From DATBLE01 sp046734335 (GTDB lineage: Bacteria > Actinomycetota > Thermoleophilia > Gaiellales > Gaiellaceae), in contig JBKPRA010000014.1 of assembly GCA_046734335.1 (NCBI GenBank), positions 1 through 64,000 of the forward strand: 64,000 bases of DNA, given 5' to 3'. Position 1 is the stretch's first letter. Each line of letters opens with the position of its first letter. Shown here piece by piece: positions 7,686 to 16,581 of the stretch. The translations under genes and the position numbers were made by a program. The notes below the pieces were generated by a model. The model was not told the DNA's origin, searched no databases, and saw only the letters and a list, made by a program, of their open reading frames with translations.

Positions 7686-9336
7686 TCACGCCGATCAGGA
7701 GCCAGACGCCGAGCACGGTCGAGAGCGCGAAGCCGATCAGCGAGATCACGTGCAGGCCGAGCACGTGCGGCCCGCCCTCCGCGAAAATGCCGATCAGGCT
7801 CGAGCCGATCAGCCCGCCGGCGACGACGAGTGCGATCACGAGCCGGTTGAAGGCGACGTCGAGCTTATGCATGAACTCGTCGAGGCCCTTGTGCACGAAC
7901 CCGACCTCGATCTGCCCGTCGCGCAGCGACTCGAGGATGTCGTGCACCTGGTATGGCGTCTCGCGGACGATCCCGACGAGTGCGCGCGCCTCCTTGCGGG
8001 CGCGCGTCATCATCCGCCTCGGCGTGTACCGGTGGAGCATAAGGTCGCGTGCATACGGCTTCGCGACCTCGAACACGTTGAAATCCGGGTACAGCTCGAC
8101 GCCGACCGAGCCGACCGTCGCGATCGCCTTGTCGAGCAGGACGAAACGCGTCGGCAGCCGTAGGTTCTGCGAATAGATCAGCGCGAACGCCTCCCTGATC
8201 ACCTGGAGCGGGTCGATCTCGGAGAGCCGCGCGCCGTAGTACTTGTAGTAGAGCTCGCGCAGTTCCCGGGTGAGGTCCTGCTCGCGCGAGCGGTCGTAGC
8301 GCACCCCCAGGTCGCCGAGCCGCTTGGCCAGCGCGTCAACGTTCTCCTCGGCTGCGTCGATGAACAGCGCGGTCAGCTTCGACATGTCGTCGTCGGACAG
8401 CTTCCCCGCCAGCCCGAAGTCGACGAGGCCGATCTGCTCGCCGCCGATCAGGAGGATGTTCGCCGGATGCGGGTCGGCGTGGAAGAACCCGTGGCGAAAG
8501 ATCATCGTCATCCACGCCTCGGTGATCAGGTAGGCGAGATGCCGCCGCTCGTCCATCGTGAACGCCTGTAGCTCGAGATCGGCTACCTGCTCGCCATCGA
8601 GCAGCTCCAGCGTGAGCACGCGCTGGCGCGAGTAGCTCCAGTAGACGTGCGGGATGCGGACGTGGGCGTGGCCGGCGAAATGCCGGTGGAAGGTCTGTGC
8701 GTTGCGCGCCTCCAGCCGGTAGTCGAGCTCGTGCCGGATCGAGCGCGCGAACTCATCGACCAGCTCGCGGGCGTCGATGAAGTCGAGCGCGCGGACGCGT
8801 TCCTTCGCGATCCGTGCCGCCTGGTAGAGAAGCTGCAGGTCGGCTTCGATCTGACGGGGCGCGTCCGGCCGCTGCACCTTGACCGCGACGCGCTTGCCGT
8901 TCGGGAGCACCGCGCGATGCACCTGCCCGATCGAGGCGGCGGCCATGGGTGTTTCCTCGAACGCGGTGAACAGCTTCTCGATCGGCAGGTCGAGCTCTTC
9001 GCGGACGACGCGCTCGACCTCCCTGAACGGGAAGGGCGTGACGTCGTCCTGCAGGGCGCGCAGCTCGGTGATGATGTCCGGCGGGACGATGTCCGGCCGG
9101 GTGGAGAGCAGCTGGCCGAACTTGACGAACGTCGGCCCGAGTTCGTCGAGCATCTCCCGCAGGTGCCGCCCGCGCTGGGTCGGCGACGGCTGCGTGTCGA
9201 GTGCCGCCGGCGGCCGCGGCCAGGGGAGCAGGTCGGTCAGCTTGTGGGTTTCGAGCCAGTAGCCGAAGCCGTGCCGGACCGCCACCTGGGCGATCTCTGA
9301 CATGCGGCCGAGGCTGCGCTGCGCAGGCTGCGCCAT
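7666..9336 (-). CDS. ABC1/UbiB/AarF atypical kinase-like protein
   Basis: The 556-aa membrane-associated protein of the UbiB family has the signature K-Q region (GPTFVKFGQLLSTRPD), the A-rich loop AAASIGQVHRA, the VAVKVQRP lysine and HADPHPANIL followed by GLVDFGL. Two hydrophobic helices close the C-terminus. UbiB proteins support isoprenoid-quinone or lipid metabolism through ATPase activity. The gene lies just downstream of a small helical-protein gene that itself overlaps secDF. Only a weak -10-like AACACT precedes the ATG. Confidence 0.92.
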   Translation of the reverse strand: MAQPAQRSLGRMSEIAQVAVRHGFGYWLETHKLTDLLPWPRPPAALDTQPSPTQRGRHLREMLDELGPTFVKFGQLLSTRPDIVPPDIITELRALQDDVTPFPFREVERVVREELDLPIEKLFTAFEETPMAAASIGQVHRAVLPNGKRVAVKVQRPDAPRQIEADLQLLYQAARIAKERVRALDFIDARELVDEFARSIRHELDYRLEARNAQTFHRHFAGHAHVRIPHVYWSYSRQRVLTLELLDGEQVADLELQAFTMDERRHLAYLITEAWMTMIFRHGFFHADPHPANILLIGGEQIGLVDFGLAGKLSDDDMSKLTALFIDAAEENVDALAKRLGDLGVRYDRSREQDLTRELRELYYKYYGARLSEIDPLQVIREAFALIYSQNLRLPTRFVLLDKAIATVGSVGVELYPDFNVFEVAKPYARDLMLHRYTPRRMMTRARKEARALVGIVRETPYQVHDILESLRDGQIEVGFVHKGLDEFMHKLDVAFNRLVIALVVAGGLIGSSLIGIFAEGGPHVLGLHVISLIGFALSTVLGVWLLIGVIRSGRL

Positions 9337-9388
9337 GCGCTCAGTGTTGCACGCAACCCTCGAAAAGCCTGCTGATCACACTCGAGAC

Positions 9389-9748
9389 CTACGAGGCGGA
9401 CGGCGGCGGCTGGACTTCGCGCGGACGCTCCAGCAGCCGCAGCCGGTGCTCCAGCTGCGCGACGCGGAGCTCGAGCTCTTCCATCTCGTCGCGGGTGACG
9501 AGGCCGAGCTGCCGGGCGAGCCCGGCGAGGCTGTCTCCCGCCCGCTCGCCGAACCGGGCGGCGTCGCCGCGCCAGCGCGTGACCGCCTCCTCGAGCACCT
9601 GGCGGGCCTCGTCGCGGCGTATCCCGCCGCGCTCGCTCAGATCGCCCGCGAGCTCCTCGATCCGCTCGGCCGTGAGCGAGACCACGCCGACGGCCGCGAG
9701 CGCGAGCCGCTCGGCCAGGTCCCGATCGCCCTTACCGGGCTCTGCCAT
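9389..9748 (-). CDS. small helical / coiled-coil protein of unknown function
   Basis: This is a 119-aa, strongly charged, alpha-helical protein. It has an alanine-rich amphipathic front half (DLAERLALAAVGVVSLTAE) and a C-terminal coiled coil (DEMEELELRVAQLEHRL) that ends in a proline-rich tail. The pattern resembles phasin-like helper proteins, but I do not recognise a specific family. The ATG at 9748 lies inside the last codons of secDF (17-nt overlap), so it is probably coupled to secDF. The UbiB-family gene follows on the same strand. Confidence 0.7.
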   Translation of the reverse strand: MAEPGKGDRDLAERLALAAVGVVSLTAERIEELAGDLSERGGIRRDEARQVLEEAVTRWRGDAARFGERAGDSLAGLARQLGLVTRDEMEELELRVAQLEHRLRLLERPREVQPPPSAS

Positions 9749-12512
9749 GCGGCCGCGTCCGACGCCGCTGACGCCTGCGCTCGCGCTTGGCCTGCGACTT
9801 CGACACGGCGCCGTCGCCCCCGCCGGTCGCAGCCGGTTGTGGAGCACGCTCGTCCTCGATCGGGGCGAGGATGTCGAGCGGGGTCGAAGGGCTGGGCTCC
9901 GCGGCGAGAGCCGCCTCGGACTGCTCCATCGCCACCTCGAGCTGTCCGACGCCGCCCTTGACCTCCTTGCTGCCGATCAAGCGTCTGTACTCCGGCTCGC
10001 GCTCCTTCCACATGGTCAGCAGCGGCGCAGCGATGAAGATCGACGAGTACGCACCGGAGGCGATGCCGACGATCAGCGCGAGCGCGAACGTCTTCAGCGT
10101 GTCCCCGCCGAAGAAATACAGCGACAGCACCGGCAGCAAGGTGATGAACGTCGTCGCCAGCGAGCGTCGGATCGTCTCCCACAGCGAGACGTTGGCGATC
10201 GTCGCGAACGACGAGCCGCGCATCAGTGGAATGTTCTCACGCATGCGGTCGAAAATGATGATCGTGTCGTAGATCGAGTAGCCGAGCACGGTCAGCACAG
10301 CGGCGACCGTGGCGGTCGTCACCTCGCTTCCGCTGAGCGCGTAGATGCCGACGGTGATCAGCAGGTCGTGGATCAGGGCGATGATCACTGGAATCGCGAA
10401 CTTGAAGTCGAACCGGATCGCGATGTAGACGATGATCAGCGCCAGCGAGACGATGATGGCGAGGATCGCGAGCCTGGCGATCTGTCGGCCGAAGCTCGAG
10501 GAGACGTTCTGGATGCCGATGGACTTCGCGCCGAGCTTCGTCTCCAGGTCGTTCGAGAGCGTCTCCTGGGCTGCCGGCTTCAGAGACTTCGTCCGGATCT
10601 GGAACGACTTGTAGGAATCTCCCTGCGAGCCCCCACGGCCCTGGATGACCGCGTCCGACTGCCCGATCGCCGCGGCCTGGTCGCGAACGTTCGTCAGCGA
10701 CACGTAGTCGGGCGTCTTGAACTGGATCTGCGTGCCGCCCTTGAAGTCGATGCCCAGGTTCAGGCCGCGGACGGCGAGCGCGCCGATGCCGAGCGCGATC
10801 ACGACGCCGGAGATCGCGAACCAGAGGTAGCGGCGCCTCATGAAGTCGATCTGCAGCCAGCGGCCCTTCTGCTGGCCCCCCGCGCCCATGAAGGCCGGGT
10901 TGTCGAACCAGCGGAAGCCGGCGAGCAGGCCGAGCATCGCGCGCGTGGCGGCGACCGCCGTGACCAGCGAGAGCACGGTGCCGATCAGCAGCATCAGCGC
11001 GAAGCCCTTCACGCCTGCGGTCGCGACCGCGAACAGCACGAGCGCGGTGATCGCCGTGACCACGTTCGCGTCGACGATCGTGTGGAAACCCTTCGAGTAG
11101 CCGGCGTTGATGGCCGCGCGCACGGATTTCCCGGCGCGCACCTCTTCCTTGATGCGTTCGAACACGACGATGTTCGCGTCGGCCGCCACGCCGATCGTCA
11201 GGATCATCCCGGCGAAGCCCGGTAGCGTCAGGGTCACGTTGAGGAGCAGGATCACGCCGTACAGGAATGCTGCGTAGATGCCGAGGCCGATCACCGCGAC
11301 GACGCCGAGGAAGCGGTAGACGAGCAGGAGGAATAACGCGACGACCAGCAGGCCGATCGCGGCGGCGAGCTTCGCTTCGTTCAGCGAGTCCTTGCCGAGC
11401 GTCGCCGAGACCTGCGACTGCTCGAGCTGGTTGAACACGTACGGGAGGGCGCCAGTCTGGAGCACGATCGCCAGGTCCTTCGCCTCTCCGTACTTGCCGA
11501 TGTTGGTGATCTGCCCGCCACCCGAGATGCCGTTGGCAAGACCCGGATCGCTGGGGTCGATCTGCGGCCAGGATTTGATGTCCCGGTCGAGCACGATCGC
11601 GAACATCTGCGGCGACCCCCAAAGCCGGCCGCGCTGGTACAGGTTCTTCGTGATCCGCTGGAAGATCCGGTTGCCCTTGCCGGTGAAGGCGAGCCGGACG
11701 ATCGGCTGGCCGGTCTGGGGGTCGAAGTCGGCCTGGGTGCCGGACGACTTCAGCTCCGCGCCGGTCATCTCCGGGATCCGCTTCTCCTCGTTCGGGTTCG
11801 TCGGGTCGTTCTTGAACAGGTAGTAGACGGTCTGCCCGACCGCGGTGTCGCCGGGCGGACACGGGTTGTTCTCGGTAGCCGTGCACGTGATCACGACGGT
11901 GCCGGCCGGAACGGCGAAGACCTTGCCGCCCCTCGGCACCCTCGGATTGCGCGGACTGAACAACCCCTGCCGCGTGTCCGACGGCCCGGCGAGCAGTTGC
12001 TTGTTCCTGCCGAACAGGTAGTACGCAGTCGGGGTCCCTTGCTTCGCCTTCGCCTGCTGGCCGGAGAGGAGGTTGTAAAGGTTGGCGGTTGCAACGGGGA
12101 CGCGCGCGAAGCCTTGCGTCGTCACCGAGGGGCCGGTCAGGTCGGCCTGGAGGTCGTAGAACTCGAGCTGTGCGGTCTTTCCGATCAGCTGGGCGGCCTG
12201 GCCGGCGTTCTTGACGCCAGGCAGCTCGATCACGATCTGGTCGTTGCCCTGCTTGCGGATCTCCGGCTCGGCGACGCCGAGCTTATCGACACGCTGCCGC
12301 ATGATCGAGACGGCGTTGTCGAGCCCCTGCTGGGTGACCTTCTGGCCCTTCGGCGGCACCGCCTGGAGGACGACCTCGAGACCGCCCTGGAGGTCGAGGC
12401 CGAGGCGCGTCTTCTTGTGCGCAGGCGACCCGGGAACGCCCAGCAGCGCCACGCCGACGACCGCGGCCATGATCAGGCCGACGAGGATCAGATGGTTACG
12501 GCGTGTGTGCAC
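9732..12512 (-). CDS. secDF: protein translocase SecDF (fused SecD and SecF)
   Basis: This accessory Sec-translocon protein uses the proton gradient to help pull polypeptides across the membrane. In 926 aa it contains a complete SecD (first membrane helix, GLDLQGG near residue 38, large P1 domain, five-helix bundle) and a complete SecF (LNLGIDFKGG, then five helices). A C-terminal tail of about 70 residues ends in a very Arg/Lys-rich stretch. Fusion of the two is usual in some Firmicutes, whereas well-known actinobacteria have separate genes. It starts with GTG 12 nt after yajC and is the last Sec gene of the queA-tgt-yajC operon. Confidence 0.96.
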   Translation of the reverse strand: MHTRRNHLILVGLIMAAVVGVALLGVPGSPAHKKTRLGLDLQGGLEVVLQAVPPKGQKVTQQGLDNAVSIMRQRVDKLGVAEPEIRKQGNDQIVIELPGVKNAGQAAQLIGKTAQLEFYDLQADLTGPSVTTQGFARVPVATANLYNLLSGQQAKAKQGTPTAYYLFGRNKQLLAGPSDTRQGLFSPRNPRVPRGGKVFAVPAGTVVITCTATENNPCPPGDTAVGQTVYYLFKNDPTNPNEEKRIPEMTGAELKSSGTQADFDPQTGQPIVRLAFTGKGNRIFQRITKNLYQRGRLWGSPQMFAIVLDRDIKSWPQIDPSDPGLANGISGGGQITNIGKYGEAKDLAIVLQTGALPYVFNQLEQSQVSATLGKDSLNEAKLAAAIGLLVVALFLLLVYRFLGVVAVIGLGIYAAFLYGVILLLNVTLTLPGFAGMILTIGVAADANIVVFERIKEEVRAGKSVRAAINAGYSKGFHTIVDANVVTAITALVLFAVATAGVKGFALMLLIGTVLSLVTAVAATRAMLGLLAGFRWFDNPAFMGAGGQQKGRWLQIDFMRRRYLWFAISGVVIALGIGALAVRGLNLGIDFKGGTQIQFKTPDYVSLTNVRDQAAAIGQSDAVIQGRGGSQGDSYKSFQIRTKSLKPAAQETLSNDLETKLGAKSIGIQNVSSSFGRQIARLAILAIIVSLALIIVYIAIRFDFKFAIPVIIALIHDLLITVGIYALSGSEVTTATVAAVLTVLGYSIYDTIIIFDRMRENIPLMRGSSFATIANVSLWETIRRSLATTFITLLPVLSLYFFGGDTLKTFALALIVGIASGAYSSIFIAAPLLTMWKEREPEYRRLIGSKEVKGGVGQLEVAMEQSEAALAAEPSPSTPLDILAPIEDERAPQPAATGGGDGAVSKSQAKRERRRQRRRTRPHGRAR

Positions 12513-12524
12513 GGGCTGACCAGC

Positions 12525-12851
12525 TTAGCGCCGGTTTTCGCCGACCGGCTCGGAAGCCTCCGCCTCCGGTGCGACGGGCTCAACCTCGTCCTCGTCCGGC
12601 ATCACGAGGGCGATCGCGCGCTTGGACAGCCGTGCCTCTGACCCTGGCGAGAGCTCGACGGTCACCTCGTCCTCGTCGATCCGAACGACCGTCGCGAAGA
12701 ACCCGCCGGCGGTCAGCACCTCGTCCCCGACGCGCAGATGGTCGATCATCAGCTGCTGGTTGAGCTGCCGCCTTCGCTGAGGGCGGACAAGCATCAGCCA
12801 GACCAGAAAGAGGACGAGGAGGACGAGGATGAAGATCCCGCCACTGGTCAT
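12525..12851 (-). CDS. yajC: preprotein translocase accessory subunit YajC
   Basis: This 108-aa single-span membrane protein forms part of the SecDF-YajC complex. It has the typical N-terminal helix (FILVLLVLFLVWLMLV), the RPQRRR positive cluster and the LRVGDEVLTAGGFFATV domain, followed by an acidic tail. The ATG overlaps the tgt stop as ATGA (12848-12851), showing translational coupling. A longer in-frame reading upstream lies inside tgt and is rejected. Confidence 0.95.
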   Translation of the reverse strand: MTSGGIFILVLLVLFLVWLMLVRPQRRRQLNQQLMIDHLRVGDEVLTAGGFFATVVRIDEDEVTVELSPGSEARLSKRAIALVMPDEDEVEPVAPEAEASEPVGENRR

Positions 12852-13957
12852 GCTTCGCTCGCCATCCGTCGCCGCATTTCCAAGGTGAAGTCTGCCAGCC
12901 GTCCGTGTTCGATCGCGGACCGCGCTCCTAGTGTGACGTCTAGCAGGAAACGAAGATTGTGGACAGACAGCAGGCGCAGCGCGAGCAACTCCTGTTGGTT
13001 GACCAGGTGCCTGATGTACGCGCGCGAGAACCGGGCGCAAGCAGGACAGGAGCAGCGCTCATCGAGGGGGCGGCCGTCGCGGGCGAACCGGGCGTTCCGG
13101 AGGTTGAGACGCCCGTGCGAGGTCAGTGCGGTGCCGGTTCGCCCCAGGCGCGTCGGCAGGACGCAGTCGAACATGTCGATCCCGCGGGCGATCACGTCGA
13201 GGATCCCGTCAGGGTCGCCGATCCCCATGAAATAACGCGGTTTGTCGACCGGCAGGATGGGCGCCGACCACTCCACCGCCTCGACCATCTCCGGCCGCGG
13301 CTCGCCGACCGACAGTCCCCCGAGCGCGTAGCCGTCGAACCCGAGCGCCGTGATCTCCTCCACCGAGCGGCCGCGGAGCTCCCGGTCGGAGCCGCCCTGG
13401 GTGATCCCGAACACGAGCTGGCCCGTCGCCCTCGGCGCCTCGCGCTGTCGCCCCGCCCATGTGGTCGTCAGTCGCACCGCACGTTCGAGCTCCACGCGCG
13501 GGACGCCCGCCGGCGGGCAGACGTCCAGGCACATCGCGATGTCCGACCCCAGCTTCGCCTGGATCGCCGCGGCCAACTCCGGCGTAAACCGTGCTCGATC
13601 GCCGTCGTACACCGATCGAAAGGTGACTCCCTCGTCGTCCACCGCCAGCAGCGTGTCACGGAGCGAAAAGACCTGGAAACCGCCCGAATCGGTGAGAATC
13701 GGCCCGTCCCAGCCCATGAAAGCGTGGAGCCCGCCGAGCTCCGCGATCAGCTCTTCGCCCGGCCGGAAGTGCAAGTGGTACGTGTTCCCGAGCAGGATCG
13801 CGGCGCCGGCTTCGCGCACCTCGTCGGGATGCAGGCTCTTGACGCTCGCCTTCGTCCCAACAGGCATGAACGCCGGCGTCGGCACGTCGCCGTGCACGGT
13901 GTGGAGGACGCCCGCCCTGGCAGCGCCGTCGGTCGCGGTCACCTCGAAGGTTGTCAT
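12848..13957 (-). CDS. tgt: tRNA-guanine transglycosylase
   Basis: The enzyme exchanges the wobble guanine of GUN-anticodon tRNAs for the queuosine precursor preQ1. The 369-aa product has the catalytic aspartate segment ILTDSGGFQVFSL, the second aspartate in FDCVLPTRLGRTG and a zinc site (CSCPAC with downstream His). The ATG at 13957 is preferred because GAAGGGGG precedes it and MTTFEV fits the family start; a GTG at 13978 is the alternative. It lies between queA and yajC, the classical order. Confidence 0.96.
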   Translation of the reverse strand: MTTFEVTATDGAARAGVLHTVHGDVPTPAFMPVGTKASVKSLHPDEVREAGAAILLGNTYHLHFRPGEELIAELGGLHAFMGWDGPILTDSGGFQVFSLRDTLLAVDDEGVTFRSVYDGDRARFTPELAAAIQAKLGSDIAMCLDVCPPAGVPRVELERAVRLTTTWAGRQREAPRATGQLVFGITQGGSDRELRGRSVEEITALGFDGYALGGLSVGEPRPEMVEAVEWSAPILPVDKPRYFMGIGDPDGILDVIARGIDMFDCVLPTRLGRTGTALTSHGRLNLRNARFARDGRPLDERCSCPACARFSRAYIRHLVNQQELLALRLLSVHNLRFLLDVTLGARSAIEHGRLADFTLEMRRRMASEA

Positions 13958-14069
13958 GCCGGCCCCCTTCTGGGGCACCCCTGCCCACCACCCACTGCGA
14001 GCCTAGCGAGCAACTCCGTACGGGTGTGCGACGGAATCGTGTCGGAACCGTGAAGCTCGAAGCGGCCGC

Positions 14070-14999
14070 TCACAGGACGAGCATCGCATCGCCGAAGGAG
14101 TAGAAGCGGTAGCCCTCTTCGACGGCCAGCCGGTACAGCTCTCTCGTCTCTTCGACGCCTGCGAAGGCCATCACGAGCGCGAGCAGCGTCGAGCGCGGCA
14201 GGTGGAAGTTCGTCACGAGAGCATCGACGCGGCGGAACTCGAAGCCCGGCGTGATGAACAGCTCGGTGCGGCCGTCGAGCGCTCCGCCGCGGGCGAGCGT
14301 CTCGAGCACGCGCACGGTAGTCGTGCCGACGGCGACGACGCGCGACGCATCATCAATCCGCTTCCAGGCCGCGCCCGCGACCGAATACCGCTCGCCGTGC
14401 AGCCGGTGGTCGGCGAGATCATCGACGGCGACCGGACGAAAGGTGTCGAGCCCGACGTGGAGTGTCACCCGCTCCACCTCGAGTCGTCCCAGGAGCCCGG
14501 ACGTGAAGTGGAGCCCCGCGGTCGGCGCAGCGGCGGAGCCGGCATCGCGCGCGTACACCGTCTGGTAGCGCTCCGGATCGGTCAGCGGCTCGCTGATGTA
14601 GGGCGGCAGCGGAGTCTCGCCCGCCGGCTCGCCGTCGAGCCTCACCCGCCAGCGCCCTTCGCCGAGGTGTTCGAGCAGCTCGACCGGCCCGTACCTCCTC
14701 CCCGCCCGCAGCCGCCGCGTCGGGCGGGCAAGCGCCTCCCACTCACCCTCGCCGAGCGCCTCGAGCAGGAGGATTTCGCCGCGCGGGCGCTCGATCGGGA
14801 TCCGAGCGGGAACCACGCGCGTGTCGTTGACGACGATCAGCGAGTCGCCGATCTCCTCCGGCAGGTCACGGAACGTTCGGTGCCTGACACTGTGGAGCAC
14901 CCGGTCGTAGACCAGCAGCCGGGACTCGTCGCGCCGCTCGGGCGGGTGCTGCGCGATCAGCCCGGGCGGAAGGTCGTAGTCGAGCTCGGATGACTTCAT
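14070..14999 (-). CDS. queA: S-adenosylmethionine:tRNA ribosyltransferase-isomerase
   Basis: QueA converts preQ1 in tRNA to epoxyqueuosine using the ribosyl group of SAM. The 309-aa product shows DYDLPPGLIAQHPP at the start, VVNDTRVVPARI, AAPTAGLHFT, HVGLDTFRPV and the C-terminal NFHLPRSTLLALV. It is somewhat shorter than the enterobacterial protein (about 350 aa), with a short middle segment. TAGCGT (15009-15014, minus) lies 9 nt upstream and shares its TA with the divergent promoter. It is the first gene of the queA-tgt-yajC-secDF operon. The matching epoxide reductase queG is at 33754-34758. Confidence 0.95.
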   Translation of the reverse strand: MKSSELDYDLPPGLIAQHPPERRDESRLLVYDRVLHSVRHRTFRDLPEEIGDSLIVVNDTRVVPARIPIERPRGEILLLEALGEGEWEALARPTRRLRAGRRYGPVELLEHLGEGRWRVRLDGEPAGETPLPPYISEPLTDPERYQTVYARDAGSAAAPTAGLHFTSGLLGRLEVERVTLHVGLDTFRPVAVDDLADHRLHGERYSVAGAAWKRIDDASRVVAVGTTTVRVLETLARGGALDGRTELFITPGFEFRRVDALVTNFHLPRSTLLALVMAFAGVEETRELYRLAVEEGYRFYSFGDAMLVL

Positions 15000-15008
15000 C
15001 CGGCGAAC

Positions 15009-15018
15009 ACGCTATCGT
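15009..15018. promoter_or_regulatory. bidirectional -10 core between queA and 15026 gene
   Basis: The 10-mer ACGCTATCGT reads TAGCGT on the minus strand (toward queA, 9 nt from its ATG) and TATCGT on the plus strand (7 nt from the ATG at 15026). The two hexamers share the central TA. The gap between the two start codons is only 26 nt, so both messages should be leaderless or nearly so. Confidence 0.6.
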
Positions 15019-15025
15019 CGCTCAC

Positions 15026-15466
15026 ATGGAGAACGACGCTCTGGAGCGGGCCCGTGAACGTCTCTCCGAAGCGGTCGAAGGCAAGGCCCAGCCGGCCGAT
15101 GTCGAAGCGGCGCTCGATCGGGCGCGGTCACAGGTCGAGGCGCTCGCCGCGACCGCGGCGGCGCTCGAGTCGACGCTCCCCGACCGGGTCGGTGAAGCCG
15201 TCCGGGACGGCATCCGGCTTGAGGCCCGCCCCGTCTCACGCCAGCTTGCCGAGGTGCGCGGCCTGGCCAACCAGACGATCCGGCGCCTGGAGCGCATCGA
15301 GACCGAGCTCCTTGCCGAGCGCAACTCGCGCGTCGACGATCTCGGCCTGCTGGTCGATCTGATCGAGTCGAGCTGGCGGGCGGTCGACGAGCGTCTGGGC
15401 CGGATCGAGGAGGCCGTGCACGACCGGAGCGGGGCGACCGTCTACCGCATCGGCGAAGCCGGCTAG
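15026..15466 (+). CDS. coiled-coil protein of unknown function
   Basis: The 146-aa product is almost entirely charged alpha helix with heptad-like spacing (ARERLSEAVEGKAQ, RRLERIETELLAERN, VDERLGRIEEAV). There is no signal peptide, membrane segment or catalytic motif, and I do not recognise the family. The ATG at 15026 is supported by TATCGT 7 nt upstream; an in-frame upstream start at 14990 would lie inside queA. The gene stands alone, divergent from queA, and is followed directly by a palindromic repeat. Confidence 0.7.
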   Translation: MENDALERARERLSEAVEGKAQPADVEAALDRARSQVEALAATAAALESTLPDRVGEAVRDGIRLEARPVSRQLAEVRGLANQTIRRLERIETELLAERNSRVDDLGLLVDLIESSWRAVDERLGRIEEAVHDRSGATVYRIGEAG

Positions 15467-15581
15467 GGACGCTCGCTCCGCGTTTGGGGGAACGGCCGGT
15501 TCCCCAGGAGCCCCCTCCGTACTCCCGTTCGCAGCTCAGTTGCCGGGTGAGCCGCGCCCCCATGTCGGGCGCGGCGACGAA
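15467..15581 (+). repeat. 3'-end palindromic repeat, copy 1 (full length, with module B)
   Basis: Immediately after the TAG comes GACGCTCGCTCCGC, then a 7-bp stem GGGGAAC (15487-15493) / GTTCCCC (15499-15505) with loop GGCCG, then a C-rich tail. Module B (GAGCCGCGCCCC...GCGGCGACGAA) lies at 15549-15581. The same order of blocks recurs at 32240-32359 and 58196-58318. Confidence 0.75.
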
Positions 15582-15599
15582 AACCTGGTGGGCGACGGG

Positions 15600-16490
15600 C
15601 TAGGTCAGGGCGAGGATCACCGCGCTCGTCGCCGCCCAGGCGACCAGCGTGACGATCAGCGGCACGTCCGTGAGCAGGACGTTCTCGGGCTCCTCGCCGA
15701 GATCGTGCCGGTGCAGCAGGAGCAGGTAGCGGAAGACGCCGTAGACGACGAACGGCAGGGTCGCCATCATCGCCTTCGAGTCGCGGGCACCGAACGTGTA
15801 CAGCGAGTAGGCGATTACCGTAGAGGCGGCGACGACCGAGACCAGCTGGTCGACCAGCGCCAGCGAGTAGCCCTCCAGCACCGGGCGTCCGGGCGTCTCT
15901 TCGGCGCCGACGAGGACGAGCTCGGCGCGGCGCTTCGCGAGCGCGAGGAAGAGCGCCAGCAGCCCGGTGCAGATCAGGAGCCATGGCGAGATGTGGACGT
16001 CCACCGCCTCGGCGCCGGCGCTTGCGCGCACCACGAACAGCGCCGCGATCACCAGCACGTCGATCAGGACGACGTGCTTCAGACCGGCCGAGTACGCGAC
16101 CTGCAGCGCGAGGAAGGCGGCCATGAACGCGATCGACCACGGGCCGAGGTACGCGGTCAGGCCGAAGCCGACACAGGCGAGCCCGACCGCGAGGGCAATC
16201 GCGACCCGGGCCGGCAGCTCGCCGCTCGCAATTGGCCGCAGTCGCTTCACCGGATGCGCCCGGTCGTGGGGAGCGTCGCGGACGTCGTTCGCGAGATACG
16301 ACGCGCTCGACGCAGCGCAGTACGCCACGAAGGCGACACAGGCGTCGAGCCACAGACTCGTGTCGCCGATCTTGCCCGCGAATAGGAGGCCGGCGAACAG
16401 GAGGAGGTTCTTCGTCCACTGTCGGGGCCGCAAGGCGACGAGCGCGGCGCGCCCGGCCGAGCGCGGTGCGGCGACAGCGGTCACGGCCAT
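15600..16490 (-). CDS. UbiA-family prenyltransferase, decaprenyl-phosphate phosphoribosyltransferase-like
   Basis: This 296-aa multi-span membrane enzyme opens with RPRQWTKNLLLFAGLLFAG and has the Mg-binding motif NDVRDAPHDRAHP followed by KRLRPIASGELP. These match the actinobacterial enzyme that attaches phosphoribose to decaprenyl phosphate for arabinan synthesis (Rv3806c type). A second Asp-containing loop (LIDVLVIAALFVVR) and about eight helices follow. Another UbiA activity is possible, since only the fold and first motif are diagnostic. TACCAT lies 7 nt before the ATG. Confidence 0.85.
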   Translation of the reverse strand: MAVTAVAAPRSAGRAALVALRPRQWTKNLLLFAGLLFAGKIGDTSLWLDACVAFVAYCAASSASYLANDVRDAPHDRAHPVKRLRPIASGELPARVAIALAVGLACVGFGLTAYLGPWSIAFMAAFLALQVAYSAGLKHVVLIDVLVIAALFVVRASAGAEAVDVHISPWLLICTGLLALFLALAKRRAELVLVGAEETPGRPVLEGYSLALVDQLVSVVAASTVIAYSLYTFGARDSKAMMATLPFVVYGVFRYLLLLHRHDLGEEPENVLLTDVPLIVTLVAWAATSAVILALT

Positions 16491-16581
16491 CGGCGGGATG
16501 GTAGACGGCCCGCCCGCCGCCCCGCCGCGTGCCAGCCTGTCGTGCGCCGCCGGGCTGCGCCCGGAGGCGCTGCGGGCAAAC

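Noticed and set aside
9201..11225. Long plus-strand ORF opposite secDF, and similar long antisense ORFs throughout (e.g. opposite the ccm and ruv regions)
   Set aside because: They are low-complexity Arg/Asp/Glu-rich mirror frames, as G+C-rich third positions give, and each lies opposite a well-supported gene.
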